From NCBI GenBank assembly GCA_016787985.1, contig JAEUTC010000052.1:1-53579 (forward strand): a DNA stretch of 53,579 bases, written 5' to 3'. Origin of the DNA: Flavobacteriales bacterium (GTDB lineage: Bacteria; Bacteroidota; Bacteroidia; Flavobacteriales_F; PHOS-HE28). Every line of letters begins with the position of its first letter. Position 1 is the stretch's first letter. The position numbers were made by a program, and so were the translations under genes. The notes below the pieces were generated by a model that saw only the letters and a program-made list of their open reading frames with translations, ran no database searches and was not told where the DNA came from. Below are positions 25,770 through 34,281 of this stretch, in pieces.

Positions 25770-25809
25770 TGATGATCATTACACAAGTCCCGAAAGCTGA
25801 TGATCATCA
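25770..25809 (+). promoter_or_regulatory. Paired TGATGATCAT sites upstream of the persulfide dioxygenase
   Basis: TGATGATCATTA and TGATGATCATCA occur 28 bp apart start to start, each containing the palindrome ATGATCAT. About 24 bp further on, GAATTTTG (25833-25840) is one base from the -7 consensus. The layout fits two operator copies above a promoter. A Crp/Fnr-type regulator is a plausible binder, but this is inference. Confidence 0.45.
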
Positions 25810-25894
25810 CGGTAACGACGGTTCGAGCCACGGAATTTTGTCGCACAGCAACACACAAGGCTCCTGTGCCTTCATCATCCAAACGCGAACGACC

Positions 25895-27307
25895 ATGACC
25901 ATCAAGCAGATCTATACCGGTTGCATCGCCCATGCGGCGTACTACCTCGAAAGCAACGGCGAAGCAGCCATCTTCGACCCACTGCGCGAAGTACAACCCT
26001 ACATCGACCGCGCCGAGGCGGACCATGCCCGGATCAAGTACGTCTTCGAAACACACTTCCATGCCGACTTCGTGAGCGGTCACCTGGACCTGGCGAAGAA
26101 GACCGGAGCCACCATCGTGTACGGGCCTACGGCGAAGCCCGGTTTCGCTGCCCATGTGGCCACGGACGGCGAGGTCTTCAAGGTGGGCAAGGCACAGGTG
26201 AAGGTGATCCACACACCGGGGCACACCATGGAAAGCACCACCTACCTGGTGATCGATGAGAGCGGCAAAGAGCACGGCATCATCACCGGGGACACGCTCT
26301 TCATCGGCGATGTGGGCCGCCCGGACCTCGCACAACATGTCATCGCAGACCTCACGGAAGACAAGCTTGCAGGTCATCTCTTCGATTCCCTGCGCAACAA
26401 GATCATGCCGCTGAGCGATGACCTGATCGTGTACCCGAACCATGGTGCTGGCAGCGCATGCGGAAAGATGATGAGCAAGGAGACCACCGACACCTTGGGC
26501 AACCAGAAACGCACGAACTACGCGCTGGATCCGAAGCTCACCAAGGAGGAATTCAAGAAGGCACTGCTCACCGGACTCACGCCGCCTCCGGGGTATTTCC
26601 CGAAGAACGTGCTGATGAACATCCAGGGCTACGAAAGCCTGGATGCCGTGATGGAGCGCGGCAAACGCGCCCTTTCGCCGGACCAGTTCGAAGTGGTGGC
26701 CAACGAAGAACGTCCGTTGGTACTGGATACGCGGCCCGCATCCGTCTTCGCACAAGGCTTCATCCCCAACAGCATCAACATCGGGTTGGACAGCAACTTC
26801 GCCATGTGGGTGGGTGAAATGATCACGGACATCAAGCAGGAGATCCTACTGGTGACGGAGGTCGGCAAAGAAGAAGAGAGCATCATCCGACTGAGCCGTG
26901 TGGGCTATGACAACACGATCGGCCACTTGGAAGGCGGCTTCGAGGCGTGGAAGAACGCGGGCAAGGAAGTGGACAGCGTAGCACGCATCAGCGCAGAGGA
27001 ATTCGCGGCACGGTCCTCCAGCAAGCCCCTTGTCTTCGATGTGCGCAAGAAGAGCGAATTCGACAGTGAACATGTGGAAGGCGCGGTGAACGTGCCTTTG
27101 AACAGGATCAATGATCACTTGGCCGAATTCCCGAAGGACAAACCCTTCATCCTGCATTGCGCCGGTGGCTACCGCAGTATGATCGCTGCGAGCATCTTGA
27201 AGGCCCGGGGTTGGAACGACTTCGTGGACGTGGAGAGCGGTTTCGCAGGCATCAAGAAAACCGGTGTGAAGGTGTCGGAGTACGTGTGCCCGACGACACT
27301 GTTATGA
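25895..27307 (+). CDS. Persulfide dioxygenase (ETHE1-like) fused to two rhodanese domains
   Basis: A 470-residue protein from MTIKQIYTG. An upstream in-frame ATG would cover the promoter region. The metallo-beta-lactamase domain (1 to about 240) has THFHADFVSGH (His54, His56, Asp58, His63), HTPGHTMES and ITGDTLFIGDVGRPDL, the ETHE1-type iron-site motifs. The first rhodanese domain (about 270-365) has no catalytic cysteine in its loop (VTEVGKEEE) and is probably inactive. The second (about 375-470) has HCAGGYRS with the cysteine. It oxidises persulfide made by SQR to sulfite and may transfer sulfane sulfur. It is probably cytoplasmic. Confidence 0.93.
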   Translation: MTIKQIYTGCIAHAAYYLESNGEAAIFDPLREVQPYIDRAEADHARIKYVFETHFHADFVSGHLDLAKKTGATIVYGPTAKPGFAAHVATDGEVFKVGKAQVKVIHTPGHTMESTTYLVIDESGKEHGIITGDTLFIGDVGRPDLAQHVIADLTEDKLAGHLFDSLRNKIMPLSDDLIVYPNHGAGSACGKMMSKETTDTLGNQKRTNYALDPKLTKEEFKKALLTGLTPPPGYFPKNVLMNIQGYESLDAVMERGKRALSPDQFEVVANEERPLVLDTRPASVFAQGFIPNSINIGLDSNFAMWVGEMITDIKQEILLVTEVGKEEESIIRLSRVGYDNTIGHLEGGFEAWKNAGKEVDSVARISAEEFAARSSSKPLVFDVRKKSEFDSEHVEGAVNVPLNRINDHLAEFPKDKPFILHCAGGYRSMIAASILKARGWNDFVDVESGFAGIKKTGVKVSEYVCPTTLL

Positions 27308-27325
27308 TGGGATATCGAATGCATG

Positions 27326-27354
27326 GAAGGGCCCGGCTTCGGTCGGGTCCTTTT
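27326..27354 (+). terminator. Rho-independent terminator
   Basis: A GAAGGGCCCG/CGGGTCCTTTTC stem with one G-T pair and an 8-nt loop is followed by TTTT. It lies 18 bp after the persulfide dioxygenase stop. Confidence 0.75.
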
Positions 27355-27461
27355 CGTTGATGCCTTGTGGAAGAGAAATGACATGGAGGAACGGATCACC
27401 ATCACCTGTCGCGGAAAGCCCGGTCGATGGGTAACTTGCGCACTCGGCTGACCTAGATACC

Positions 27462-27809
27462 ATGTGGCGCATCTCGATGATCCCGGTAGATCGGGAGTAT
27501 GAACTGAAAGAGGAGTTGATCCTCCGCGACCACCTGGCGTTGGTCCGCACGCGCTTGGTCAACGAGCGCACGTTGCTCAGTTACATCCGCTCCACGTTGT
27601 ACTTGCTCGTGGGTGGCCTTGCACTGCTGCAGATGGAAGACTTTGGTCGTATCCGTTGGGCCGGGTACACGGCTTTGTGCCTGAGCATCATCTTCGTCCT
27701 ATTCGGGATCTACCGGTATATGACGCTGCGTCGGCAGTTGAACCGGTTCTATCCGGCTGGAACCTCGCCGATCACTGGGCCTGCGGTAGTGGACCATACG
27801 GGAGGTTGA
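27462..27809 (+). CDS. DUF202 family inner-membrane protein
   Basis: A 115-residue protein. LILRDHLALVRTRLVNERTLLSYIR is the DUF202 signature region, and the LVRT and NERT motifs are clear. Two hydrophobic helices follow (about 46-60 and 68-85), then a basic loop (YRYMTLRRQLNRF). Function is unknown; relatives include YidH-like small membrane proteins. The start may be at 27462 or at the ATG at 27477. It appears to be a single-gene unit. Confidence 0.85.
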   Translation: MWRISMIPVDREYELKEELILRDHLALVRTRLVNERTLLSYIRSTLYLLVGGLALLQMEDFGRIRWAGYTALCLSIIFVLFGIYRYMTLRRQLNRFYPAGTSPITGPAVVDHTGG

Positions 27810-28185
27810 ATGCACAGCGGTTCCTCCGTGTGACGGCTGGTCGCTTGGTCGTGCTCGTCGGTCGGATCGCGAGATCTGCTTGTGGTGAGAACAGCGCATC
27901 CCACGGTTCATTCAGACCGACCAGCATCGGTTGCAACATCGCGGAACCATGTCTCGCCGACGCTCCATTGCATGACAGGGCTACCCCTAGCCGCACTGCA
28001 CGGTCCACCGAGAGCGCCAACACCCTTGGTGCGTCCGTGAAAGCTTATTGCGGCTTTGTGCCAGCGCGATCTGATGAGCATGTGCGCCCCGTACTCCCTA
28101 TGGCTTCTACCGTCGTCGTGTTCATCCAGCTCTGGCCCCTGACGATCATCAGCCCCTATCGTGATAACCGTGATACCTTTGTATC
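27810..28185. other. 376-bp stretch without a convincing gene
   Basis: An 83-codon minus-strand frame at 27772-28023 overlaps the DUF202 gene and has no recognisable motif, so I do not call it. The right end holds the probable promoter of the metal-efflux operon. No repeat, tRNA or other structured RNA was recognised. Confidence 0.5.
28174..28181 (+). promoter_or_regulatory. Possible -7 element of the metal-efflux operon
   Basis: TACCTTTG matches TAnnTTTG fully and ends 4 bp before the GTG at 28186. If real, the transcript would begin at or just after that GTG, so either the message is leaderless or translation starts further in. No clear -33 element is visible. Confidence 0.35.
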
Positions 28186-28578
28186 GTGAACGCGCGCCTG
28201 TGGTCCCTTCTTCCGATCCTCTGGGTCCAAGGGTTCTTGGTCAGTCCGGACCTGATGAAGATGCCCATGCTCTTCGCCCACTTTCTCGAGCATCAAGAAA
28301 CGGCCGACGACCTTGACCTGTCCGACTTTCTTGCGTTGCACTATGCCAACGATGATCATCAAGCGGAGGACCACGAGGGCCATGAGAACCTGCCGTTCCA
28401 CCACCATCATGGTGCGGCCCTTGATCAGCATGTGACCAAGGTGCTCGGTTCCGAACCTGCGCGCCCCGTGAGCTTTCCTGAGCTCACTGCTCGTGTGGCG
28501 ACGGCCCTCCCTCTCGATGATGACCTGCTAGCCGGGCATCACGCGGAGCTTCTTCGCCCGCCCCGCGTCCTGGCTTAG
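28186..28578 (+). CDS. Small His/Asp-rich exported protein preceding the metal-efflux pump
   Basis: A 130-residue protein with a GTG start and a hydrophobic N-terminus resembling a signal peptide (LWSLLPILWVQGFLV). An HFLEHQE...DFLALHYANDDHQAEDHEGHENLPFHHHHGAA-like region follows; its key features are the HYAND core and a histidine- and acid-rich loop with HHHH. Similar small proteins often precede CusA-type pumps in Bacteroidota. A periplasmic metal-binding or metal-sensing role is likely by composition and context, but the function is not established. Confidence 0.7.
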   Translation: MNARLWSLLPILWVQGFLVSPDLMKMPMLFAHFLEHQETADDLDLSDFLALHYANDDHQAEDHEGHENLPFHHHHGAALDQHVTKVLGSEPARPVSFPELTARVATALPLDDDLLAGHHAELLRPPRVLA

Positions 28579-28676
28579 TCCCAGGCCGGTCTCAGCATCT
28601 GTTCCTGTTCCGGTCGAGCCGTTGAGCCGCATCGCGCGGTTCGCGGTGTTTTCCACCTTTTCATCGGAACACCACC

Positions 28677-31600
28677 ATGCTGGACCGCATCATCGCATTC
28701 TCCATCCAACAGAAGCTCATCGTCGGGCTCTTCGTTCTCGGCCTTATCGGCTACGGCGCCTACAACGTCACCCAATTGCCGATCGACGCCGTACCTGACA
28801 TCACCAACAACCAGGTGCAGGTGATCACCGTGAGCCCCGCGCTGGGCGCCGGTGACATCGAACGCCTGATCACCTTTCCCATTGAACAGGCCACGCGCAA
28901 CGTGCCGGGGATCATCGAGCAGCGCAGCTTCAGTCGCTTTGGGCTCTCGCTCGTGACCATCGTGTTCGACGACGCCACCGATGTGTACTGGGCGCGGCAA
29001 CAGGTCACCGAACGCCTGACCCAGCTTACCATTCCCGAAGGTCTTGGAAAACCGGAACTGGGACCCGTTTCGAGCGGACTCGGCGAGATCTTCCAATACG
29101 TGGTGAAGCCGAAGTCCGGCTACGAAGGCAAGTACGACGCCTCGGAACTACGCACCATCCAGGATTGGATCGTGCGGCGGCAATTGATCGGCACCGAAGG
29201 CGTGGCCGATGTGAGCAGCTTCGGCGGAAAACTGAAGCAGTACGAGATCGCCGTGGACCCGGAGCGGCTCGGTGCCATGGGCATCACCATCGCAGATGTC
29301 TTCGATGCGGTGGCCCGCAACAACGCCAATACGGGCGGTGCCTACATCGAAACAGGGCCGTCCATGCTCTTCATCCGCACCGAAGGCCTGATCAACGACA
29401 TGGAGGCCATCCGCACCATCCAAGTGAAGGTGCTTCCGGACCATACACCGGTGTTGTTGCACGATGTGGCCGAAGTACGCTTGGGAACGGCTACGCGCTT
29501 CGGCGCCATGACCTTCAATGATGAAGGGGAAGTGGCCGGAGCGGTGGTGATGATGCTGAAAGGGGCCAATTCAAGCGCCGTGATCGAGCATGTGAAGGAG
29601 CGGATCGCCATGATCGAGAAGACGCTGCCCGAAGGAGTCACGATCGAACCCTTCCTGGATCGCACCAAGATGGTGAACAACGCCATCCACACGGTGGAGA
29701 CGAACCTGCTGGAAGGCGCGCTTATCGTGGTGCTGATCCTGGTGTTCTTCCTCGCCAACCTGCGCGCCGGATTGGTCGTGGCCTCGGTGATCCCGCTGGC
29801 CATGCTCTTCGCCATCATCATGATGAACCTGTTCGGCGTGAGCGGCAACCTGATGAGTTTGGGTGCCTTGGACTTCGGCTTGATCGTGGACGGTGCGGTG
29901 ATCATCGTGGAGGCGGTGCTGCACCGGCTTCATGGCCACGGGCATGGGCTGGGGACCGGCAAACTCGATCAGAAGCGGATGGACGAGGTGGTACGCGGTT
30001 CTGCGAGCCGCATGATGAACTCCGCCATGTTCGGGCAGGTGATCATCCTCATTGTGTACCTACCGATCCTGTCCTTGTCGGGCATCGAAGGCAAGATGTT
30101 CAAACCCATGGCGCAGACCGTGGCCTTCGCCGTGCTGGGCGCCGCGATCCTCTCGCTCACCTACGTGCCCATGATGAGCGCATTGTTCCTCAGCAAGAAG
30201 CTGGACCCGCCTGCCACATGGACCGACCGCATGATGGACCGCCTCGGCAACTTCTACCGTACTTGGCTGGACAAGGTCATCCGGAAGCCCATGCGCCTGG
30301 TGGTCGCTGCGGTGGTGTTGCTCATAGTGGCCGGTGGCATCATGGCGGCCATGGGCGGTGAGTTCATCCCCGAATTGGAAGAAGGTGACTTCGCGATCGA
30401 CACGCGCCTTCTCACGGGAAGCTCGCTCACCAACACCGTGGAGACCTGCCAGAAGGCGGCGGGCATGCTGAAGGCGCAGTATCCCGAAGTGGAGAAGGTA
30501 GTGGCCAAGATCGGCAGCGGCGAGATCCCCACCGACCCAATGCCCATCGAGGCGGCGGACATGATGGTGATCCTGAAGCCCAAGAAAGAATGGACCAGCG
30601 CGAAGACATTCGATGAGCTCGCCGAGAAGATGGGCAGCACATTGAGCGTCTTGCCCGGTGTCACCTTCGGATTCCAATACCCTGTGCAAATGCGCTTCAA
30701 CGAACTGATGACCGGTGCGCGCCAGGACGTGGTGTGCAAGATCTACGGCGAGGACCTTGATACGCTGGCCGCTTACGCGCACAAGCTCGGCGAGCTGGTG
30801 AGCAGTGTGGAGGGTGCCAAGGACCTGTATGTGGAAAGTGTGGGCGGTCTTCCGCAGATCGTGGTAACGCATGACCGCGCCGCCCTGGCCCGCTACGGCC
30901 TTGATGTGGAAGCGGTGAACGACGTGGTGCGCACGGCCTTCGCGGGAAGTGTGGCCGGACAGGTCTTTGAGGGCGAACGCCGCTTCGACCTGGTGGTGCG
31001 GGCACGTGATCGGAGCCGCAGCGACCTCAGTGATGTGCAGCGCCTCCTCGTGCCCACGCCCATGGGCAAGCCCGTTCCACTCTCCTTGCTCGCGGATGTA
31101 CGCATCGAGGATGGACCCAACCAGGTGCAACGTGAGGATGCCAAGCGCCGCATAACGGTGGGCTTCAATGTGCGCGGCCGTGACGTGCAGAGCATCGTGG
31201 AGGAATTGCAGCGTAAGGTGGATGCGCAACTCGATCTGCCAGTGGGCTATTTCACCACGTACGGCGGGGCCTTCGAGAATCTTGTAGAAGCCAAGAAGCG
31301 CTTGAGCGTCGTGGTGCCACTGGCCCTGCTGCTCATCCTGCTGTTGCTCTACTTCGCCTTCGGTTCGCTGAAGCTGAGCCTGCTGGTGTTCAGCGCCGTG
31401 CCGCTCTCCGCGATCGGTGGCGTGTTCGCGTTGTCCGCGCGTGGCATGCCCTTCAGCATCTCGGCCGGCGTGGGTTTCATCGCGCTCTTCGGTGTGGCGG
31501 TGCTCAACGGCATCGTACTGATCAGCGAGTTCGAACACCTGGCGAAGAACGGCCTGAAGGATGTGGCCGAACGCATCCGGCAAGGCACGGCGACACGTCT

Positions 31601-33047
31601 TCGTCCCGTGTTGATGACGGCCAGCGTGGCCTCGCTCGGCTTCCTGCCCATGGCACTGAGCAACGGTGCTGGCGCTGAAGTGCAACGTCCGCTCGCGACC
31701 GTCGTCATCGGCGGCTTGTTGACCGCCACGCTGCTCACGCTCTTTGTGCTGCCTTCGCTGTACATGCTCGTCTATCGCAAGAAGGAGGGGCCAAAGCCGA
31801 AGGGACCTTCATCCGTGATCGCTGCGGTGCTGTTGGCTCTGTTGCTTCTTCCAGCAGGTGCGTTCGCACAGGACGCGCCGCGCATGGTCACCTTGGAACA
31901 AGCCGTGGACAGCGCCATGCGCAACAACCTCTACTTGAAAAGTGCTGCTCTTCGCAGTGAAGCCGAGGAAGCACTGATCGGTACGGCTTGGGACCTGCCG
32001 AGCACCACCATCGACTTCGAATACGGCCAGGTGAACACCAATGTGAACGACGACCGCATCAGCCTTACACAGAGCTTGGCCTTCCCGACCGTCTACACGC
32101 AACGGCGCAAGATGCTGAAGCACGGTGCGGCCGGTGTGCGTTGGGAACAAGCCATGCGCGAACGCGAGGTGCGTGTGCAGGTGCAGCAGACCTACCACGA
32201 AGTGTTGGTGCTCGGCGAACAGTTGCGCCTGTTGCAGGAAGCGGACAGCATCTACACGCTGGCCGTTTCCGGTGAGGAACAACGATTCGATCTAGGCTCC
32301 AGCAACGTCTTGCAACGCGCTACTGCACGTACGCAAGCGATGCTGATGCGCGCGCGCGTGCAACAAGTGAGCGCTGAAATGGAACAGGCGCGTACCCGAC
32401 TTGCGCAACTGATGAACAGCATCGGTACCATGACCGTCGCGCCTATTCCGATGAAACAGACCGTCAATGTGATGCCCGATGAAAGTGCTGTGGCGAAGCA
32501 CCCCATCGTGCGGTCGGCTTTGGAACAGGAAGCTTCTGCCGACGCGCGTTGGCGGATGGAGCGCTCCTCACTGCTGCCCGAGCTCACGCTGGGCGTTTCA
32601 TCGATGACCCTCTACCAGTCGCCGTCCGTGCCGGATGGTTCGGTGATCTATGGACGCGATGAGCGTTTCACCATGGTGCGCGCGGGCATCGGCGTACCGT
32701 TGTTCTTCGGTGCGCATTCCAGCAGGAACAAGGCCGCACGCCTCGGTGCGGAACGCGCGACCAATGAGACGGAAGCGCTGAAGCAGGAGATCCGTACGCA
32801 ACTGCAACAGGCCCGACAGCGCTACACCGCCCAACTCGCACGTGTGGAGGCCTTTGAACAAGGTGCCACGCAAGAGGCCGAACAACTGCGGCGCTCTGCG
32901 GAAGAGGCCTACCTCAACGGCCAGATCGATCGGCTGGAATGGAGCCTGCTCACCGGCCAGTCCATCACCCTTTCCATGGAATACCTCGATGCACTGCGGG
33001 CCTTGGGTCGCGCCAGCTTCGAGCTCAACGCTTTCAACGAACTCTAA
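28677..33047 (+). CDS. cusA: CusA/CzcA heavy-metal RND pump fused to a TolC-like outer-membrane factor
   Basis: A 1456-residue protein. Residues 1 to about 1040 are a full heavy-metal RND permease (QLPIDAVPDITNNQVQV, two blocks of six helices, the proton-relay helix ALDFGLIVDGAVIIVEA, FIPELEEGDFAIDTR). A hydrophobic segment (VIAAVLLALLLLPAGAFAQ) then leads into an outer-membrane efflux domain (about 1060-1456, VTLEQAVDSAMRNNLYLKSAALRSEAE split across its helices). The pump exports copper/silver or cobalt/zinc/cadmium; sequence alone does not decide which. The fusion is a recognised Bacteroidota arrangement. The hydrophobic join may be a membrane anchor or a cleaved internal signal. The adaptor gene follows after 14 bp. 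Confidence 0.94.
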   Translation: MLDRIIAFSIQQKLIVGLFVLGLIGYGAYNVTQLPIDAVPDITNNQVQVITVSPALGAGDIERLITFPIEQATRNVPGIIEQRSFSRFGLSLVTIVFDDATDVYWARQQVTERLTQLTIPEGLGKPELGPVSSGLGEIFQYVVKPKSGYEGKYDASELRTIQDWIVRRQLIGTEGVADVSSFGGKLKQYEIAVDPERLGAMGITIADVFDAVARNNANTGGAYIETGPSMLFIRTEGLINDMEAIRTIQVKVLPDHTPVLLHDVAEVRLGTATRFGAMTFNDEGEVAGAVVMMLKGANSSAVIEHVKERIAMIEKTLPEGVTIEPFLDRTKMVNNAIHTVETNLLEGALIVVLILVFFLANLRAGLVVASVIPLAMLFAIIMMNLFGVSGNLMSLGALDFGLIVDGAVIIVEAVLHRLHGHGHGLGTGKLDQKRMDEVVRGSASRMMNSAMFGQVIILIVYLPILSLSGIEGKMFKPMAQTVAFAVLGAAILSLTYVPMMSALFLSKKLDPPATWTDRMMDRLGNFYRTWLDKVIRKPMRLVVAAVVLLIVAGGIMAAMGGEFIPELEEGDFAIDTRLLTGSSLTNTVETCQKAAGMLKAQYPEVEKVVAKIGSGEIPTDPMPIEAADMMVILKPKKEWTSAKTFDELAEKMGSTLSVLPGVTFGFQYPVQMRFNELMTGARQDVVCKIYGEDLDTLAAYAHKLGELVSSVEGAKDLYVESVGGLPQIVVTHDRAALARYGLDVEAVNDVVRTAFAGSVAGQVFEGERRFDLVVRARDRSRSDLSDVQRLLVPTPMGKPVPLSLLADVRIEDGPNQVQREDAKRRITVGFNVRGRDVQSIVEELQRKVDAQLDLPVGYFTTYGGAFENLVEAKKRLSVVVPLALLLILLLLYFAFGSLKLSLLVFSAVPLSAIGGVFALSARGMPFSISAGVGFIALFGVAVLNGIVLISEFEHLAKNGLKDVAERIRQGTATRLRPVLMTASVASLGFLPMALSNGAGAEVQRPLATVVIGGLLTATLLTLFVLPSLYMLVYRKKEGPKPKGPSSVIAAVLLALLLLPAGAFAQDAPRMVTLEQAVDSAMRNNLYLKSAALRSEAEEALIGTAWDLPSTTIDFEYGQVNTNVNDDRISLTQSLAFPTVYTQRRKMLKHGAAGVRWEQAMREREVRVQVQQTYHEVLVLGEQLRLLQEADSIYTLAVSGEEQRFDLGSSNVLQRATARTQAMLMRARVQQVSAEMEQARTRLAQLMNSIGTMTVAPIPMKQTVNVMPDESAVAKHPIVRSALEQEASADARWRMERSSLLPELTLGVSSMTLYQSPSVPDGSVIYGRDERFTMVRAGIGVPLFFGAHSSRNKAARLGAERATNETEALKQEIRTQLQQARQRYTAQLARVEAFEQGATQEAEQLRRSAEEAYLNGQIDRLEWSLLTGQSITLSMEYLDALRALGRASFELNAFNEL

Positions 33048-33061
33048 CATCCTCGCAGATC

Positions 33062-34246
33062 ATGCGTCACTTCATTTCATGTTTCTCGAGTCGACCCATG
33101 GGGTCGACGGTACGGGTGCCGTTGATCGGCATCATCGTCATTCTGATGGCATTTGCGTCCTGTGGAACGGCTGAACCACCTGCCGATGCGGCCGCACCCG
33201 CACCATCCGGAACCACCGTCACGCTCAGCGCGGACCAACTCAAGAACGCAGGTATCGTCATTGGCAACGCCGAATGGCGCTCCTTGGGAACGCTGATGCC
33301 GGTACAAGGTGTGGTGGATGTGCCACCACAGAACCTCGTCAGCATCAGCGCGCCGCTCGGTGGCTACCTGCGCAGCACCGAACTGTTGCCCGGCATGGAG
33401 GTGCAGAAGGGCCAGACCCTCGCGATCCTGGAGGATACACGCTTCATTCAACTGCAACAGGACTACCTCATCGCACAAGGCAAGGTATCCATGCTCACGC
33501 AGGACTTCGAGCGACAGAAGGCCCTGAACGCGTCGAAGACCACGAGCGACAAGGTGTTCCAAGAGGCTACCGCCGAGCTGAACACACAGAAGGTGACCCT
33601 GCGTTCACTGGGTGAACAGCTGCGGCTCATCGGCGTGGATCCGACCGCACTCACGGCCGAGAGCATCTCGCGCAGCGTGGCCCTCCGCTCACCCATCCAC
33701 GGTTGGGTTGCGAAGGTGAACGTGAACATCGGCCGCTACGTGCAGCCCACCGACGTGCTCTTCGAACTGGTGGACCCACAGGACATCCACCTCGCACTGA
33801 CCGTCTTCGAGAAGGACCTGCCCCATGTGCGGATCGGTCAAGAAGTCCACGCGCGTCCCACGGCCCATCCGGATGACGAGTACGAGGCGGAAGTGATCCT
33901 CGTGGGCCGAAGCCTCGATGCCGATCGCAGCGCCATCGTTCACTGCCACTTCACCAAGAGGCACAAGGACCTGGTTCCCGGCATGGCCATGAGCGCCACG
34001 CTGGAGATCCGCACCGATACCGTGTGGTGCGTACCCGAGGAGGCCGTAGTACGCAGTGGCGATGGCCAAGCCGTGTTTACCGCCAACGCGGACGGCAGTT
34101 ATTCCATGGTGCCTGTCACCGCCGGTGCCATCGAATACGGAATGGTGGAGTTGATGCGACCATCCGATGAACTACAACAACGCCCGCTGGTGGTGAAAGG
34201 CGCGTACACCCTGCTCTCCACGCTGAAGAACAGTGGGGAGGAATGA
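33062..34246 (+). CDS. RND efflux periplasmic adaptor lipoprotein (CusB/CzcB-like)
   Basis: A 394-residue protein from MRHFISCFS. Earlier in-frame starts lie inside the pump gene. A signal with lipobox MAFASC is followed by a short linker. Barrel-sandwich and hairpin regions follow: SISAPLGGYLRSTELLPGMEVQKGQTLAILED, a coiled coil at about 130-190, and SPIHGWVAKVNVNIGRYVQPTDVLFELVD. A beta-barrel and membrane-proximal domain end it. It links the inner-membrane pump to the outer-membrane channel and hands metal to the pump. It is in one operon with the pump. Confidence 0.93.
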   Translation: MRHFISCFSSRPMGSTVRVPLIGIIVILMAFASCGTAEPPADAAAPAPSGTTVTLSADQLKNAGIVIGNAEWRSLGTLMPVQGVVDVPPQNLVSISAPLGGYLRSTELLPGMEVQKGQTLAILEDTRFIQLQQDYLIAQGKVSMLTQDFERQKALNASKTTSDKVFQEATAELNTQKVTLRSLGEQLRLIGVDPTALTAESISRSVALRSPIHGWVAKVNVNIGRYVQPTDVLFELVDPQDIHLALTVFEKDLPHVRIGQEVHARPTAHPDDEYEAEVILVGRSLDADRSAIVHCHFTKRHKDLVPGMAMSATLEIRTDTVWCVPEEAVVRSGDGQAVFTANADGSYSMVPVTAGAIEYGMVELMRPSDELQQRPLVVKGAYTLLSTLKNSGEE

Positions 34247-34281
34247 ACCCGCGCATGAGTTCGATGCAATATCGTCGATCT

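Noticed and set aside
27772..28023. 83-codon minus-strand frame in the largest gene gap
   Set aside because: It overlaps the DUF202 gene, has no recognisable motif, and has no neighbour on its strand.
30060..31685. 541-codon minus-strand open frame
   Set aside because: Antisense to the CusA-type pump. It is His/Gln/Arg-rich without motifs, while the plus strand is a complete pump.
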